DNA of 5,436 nt. Source: Gammaproteobacteria bacterium (GTDB taxonomy: Bacteria; Pseudomonadota; Gammaproteobacteria; SZUA-140). Under the pieces are notes generated by a model. That model was not told the DNA's origin. It did not search any database and was given only the letters and a program-made list of their open reading frames with translations. Position 1 is the stretch's first letter, and every line of letters starts with the position of its first letter. The position numbers and the translations under genes were made by a program. Location: contig JALWQD010000320.1 of the NCBI GenBank assembly GCA_026994735.1, positions 2,872 through 8,307 of the forward strand, given 5' to 3'. This document shows, in pieces, positions 4,516-5,436 of this stretch.

Positions 4516-5436
4516 TTAGTGTTTGCCGTAATAGCCTTCCTTGAGGGCGTCATAGAGATTGGCGGCAGTATGCGTTTCGCCGTCATACTCGATCTCTTCG
4601 TTGCCACGGGCCTCAATGGTGCTGCCATCTTCGAGCTGGAAGCGGTAGGTGGTATTGGCCAGGTCGGCCTCATTAACGAGGACGCCCTGGAAGGCTTCGG
4701 GGTTGAAGCGGAACGTCGTGCAGCCCTTCAGACCCTGCTCATAGGCATAGAGGTAGATATCCTTGAAGGCCTCGTAGTCATAGTCACTGGGAACGTTGGC
4801 TGTCTTTGATATCGAAGAATCGATCCAGCGTTGTGCCGCTGCTTGCACATCGACATGTTGTTTCGGTGTCACTTCGTCAGCAGCAATGAAGTAATCAGGT
4901 AGTCCTTCACCTGCCTTGGCCTCGGCATTGATGAGAGCGCGGTAAGCCAGTAGCTCGAAGGAGAAGACATCAATCTTTTCCTTGCTCTTCTTGCCTTCAC
5001 GAATGACATTGCGTGAATACTGATGGGCAAAGCTAGGCTCAATACCGTTGCTGGCGTTATTGGCCAGTGATAGCGAGATTGTGCCGGTCGGGGCAATCGA
5101 TGAATGATGAGTAAAGCGGGCACCCACTTCGGCCAGGCGGTCTACCAGTTCGGGGGCGACTGTTTTCAAGTGCTGCATGTAGCGGCTGTAACGGGCGTGC
5201 AGTACTTTGCCCTGGATGTGATCCCCGGGCTTGTAACCGTCAGCGAGCATTTCCGGGCGTTGGCGGAGCATGCGGCTGTCAATGGTGAAGGTTTCCTCGA
5301 GAATTGGCGCGGAGCCTTTTTCTTCGGCCAGGGTGACAGCTTCTTGCCAGCCAACAATGGCCATTTCACGGGTCACACGTTCGGTAAATTCAAGCGATGG
5401 CTGTTCGCCGTAACGCATGCCGAGCATGGTAATGGT
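4516..5436 (-). CDS. nrdJa: Class II (B12-dependent) ribonucleotide reductase catalytic subunit NrdJa, C-terminal part
   Basis: This is the last 306 or so codons of the large subunit; the frame stays open to the right edge, so the first Met at 5427 is internal. The enzyme reduces ribonucleotides to deoxyribonucleotides using an adenosylcobalamin-derived thiyl radical. Visible conserved parts of the ten-stranded barrel are APTGTISLSL (5074-5091 covers PTGTIS, the phosphate-binding loop), NGIEPSFAHQYSR, the RWIDSSISKTANVP segment and LKGCTTFRFNPEAFQGVL near the barrel end. The last 45 or so residues (YRFQLEDGSTIEA...EYDGETHTAANLYDALKEGYYGKH) form the short C-terminal extension seen when the cysteine-rich tail is carried by a separate NrdJb. 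The active-site finger-loop cysteine and the allosteric and cobalamin regions lie outside the window. It stops 54 bases before the preferred nrdJb start, supporting co-transcription; the promoter is off the window. Confidence 0.93.
   Translation of the reverse strand, partial: TITMLGMRYGEQPSLEFTERVTREMAIVGWQEAVTLAEEKGSAPILEETFTIDSRMLRQRPEMLADGYKPGDHIQGKVLHARYSRYMQHLKTVAPELVDRLAEVGARFTHHSSIAPTGTISLSLANNASNGIEPSFAHQYSRNVIREGKKSKEKIDVFSFELLAYRALINAEAKAGEGLPDYFIAADEVTPKQHVDVQAAAQRWIDSSISKTANVPSDYDYEAFKDIYLYAYEQGLKGCTTFRFNPEAFQGVLVNEADLANTTYRFQLEDGSTIEARGNEEIEYDGETHTAANLYDALKEGYYGKH

Overview
The window looks like gammaproteobacterial chromosome. The best taxonomic marker is a class II (adenosylcobalamin-dependent) ribonucleotide reductase split into two adjacent genes, nrdJa and nrdJb, an arrangement known from Pseudomonas aeruginosa. 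An integron-type attC-like site and a Shine-Dalgarno-led gene layout fit the same group. No genus can be named from the sequence alone.

Layout from left to right. (1) Positions 1-470, minus strand: the N-terminal part of a secreted protein of unknown function that runs off the left edge. A near-consensus sigma-70 promoter (TTGTCA, 17 bases, TATAAT) lies about 110 bases upstream of its start. (2) Positions 471-821: an AT-rich divergent intergenic region. (3) Positions 822-1619, plus strand: a small SAM-dependent methyltransferase of the trans-aconitate-methyltransferase-like type. Its stop codon lies inside an integron-like recombination-site core, and the gene is bracketed by two 25-base direct repeats 932 bases apart. 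I read it as a probable gene cassette or other recently moved unit. (4) Positions 1766-3373, minus strand: a probable outer-membrane lipoprotein. It has a beta-sandwich domain resembling the CBM9/DOMON group, followed by a TolB/PD40-type beta-propeller. (5) Positions 3446-3777: a gap without a convincing gene but with a 13-base direct repeat and an inverted repeat. (6) Positions 3778-5436, minus strand: nrdJb followed (rightwards) by the C-terminal part of nrdJa, which runs off the right edge.

Only nrdJa and nrdJb clearly work together. NrdJa carries the catalytic barrel and NrdJb the accessory domain with the cysteine-rich tail of the class II reductase, which makes deoxyribonucleotides using vitamin B12 and needs no oxygen for radical generation. 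The methyltransferase and the lipoprotein converge and show no functional link to each other or to the reductase. The least ordinary part of the window is the methyltransferase unit with its attC-like end and flanking repeats.
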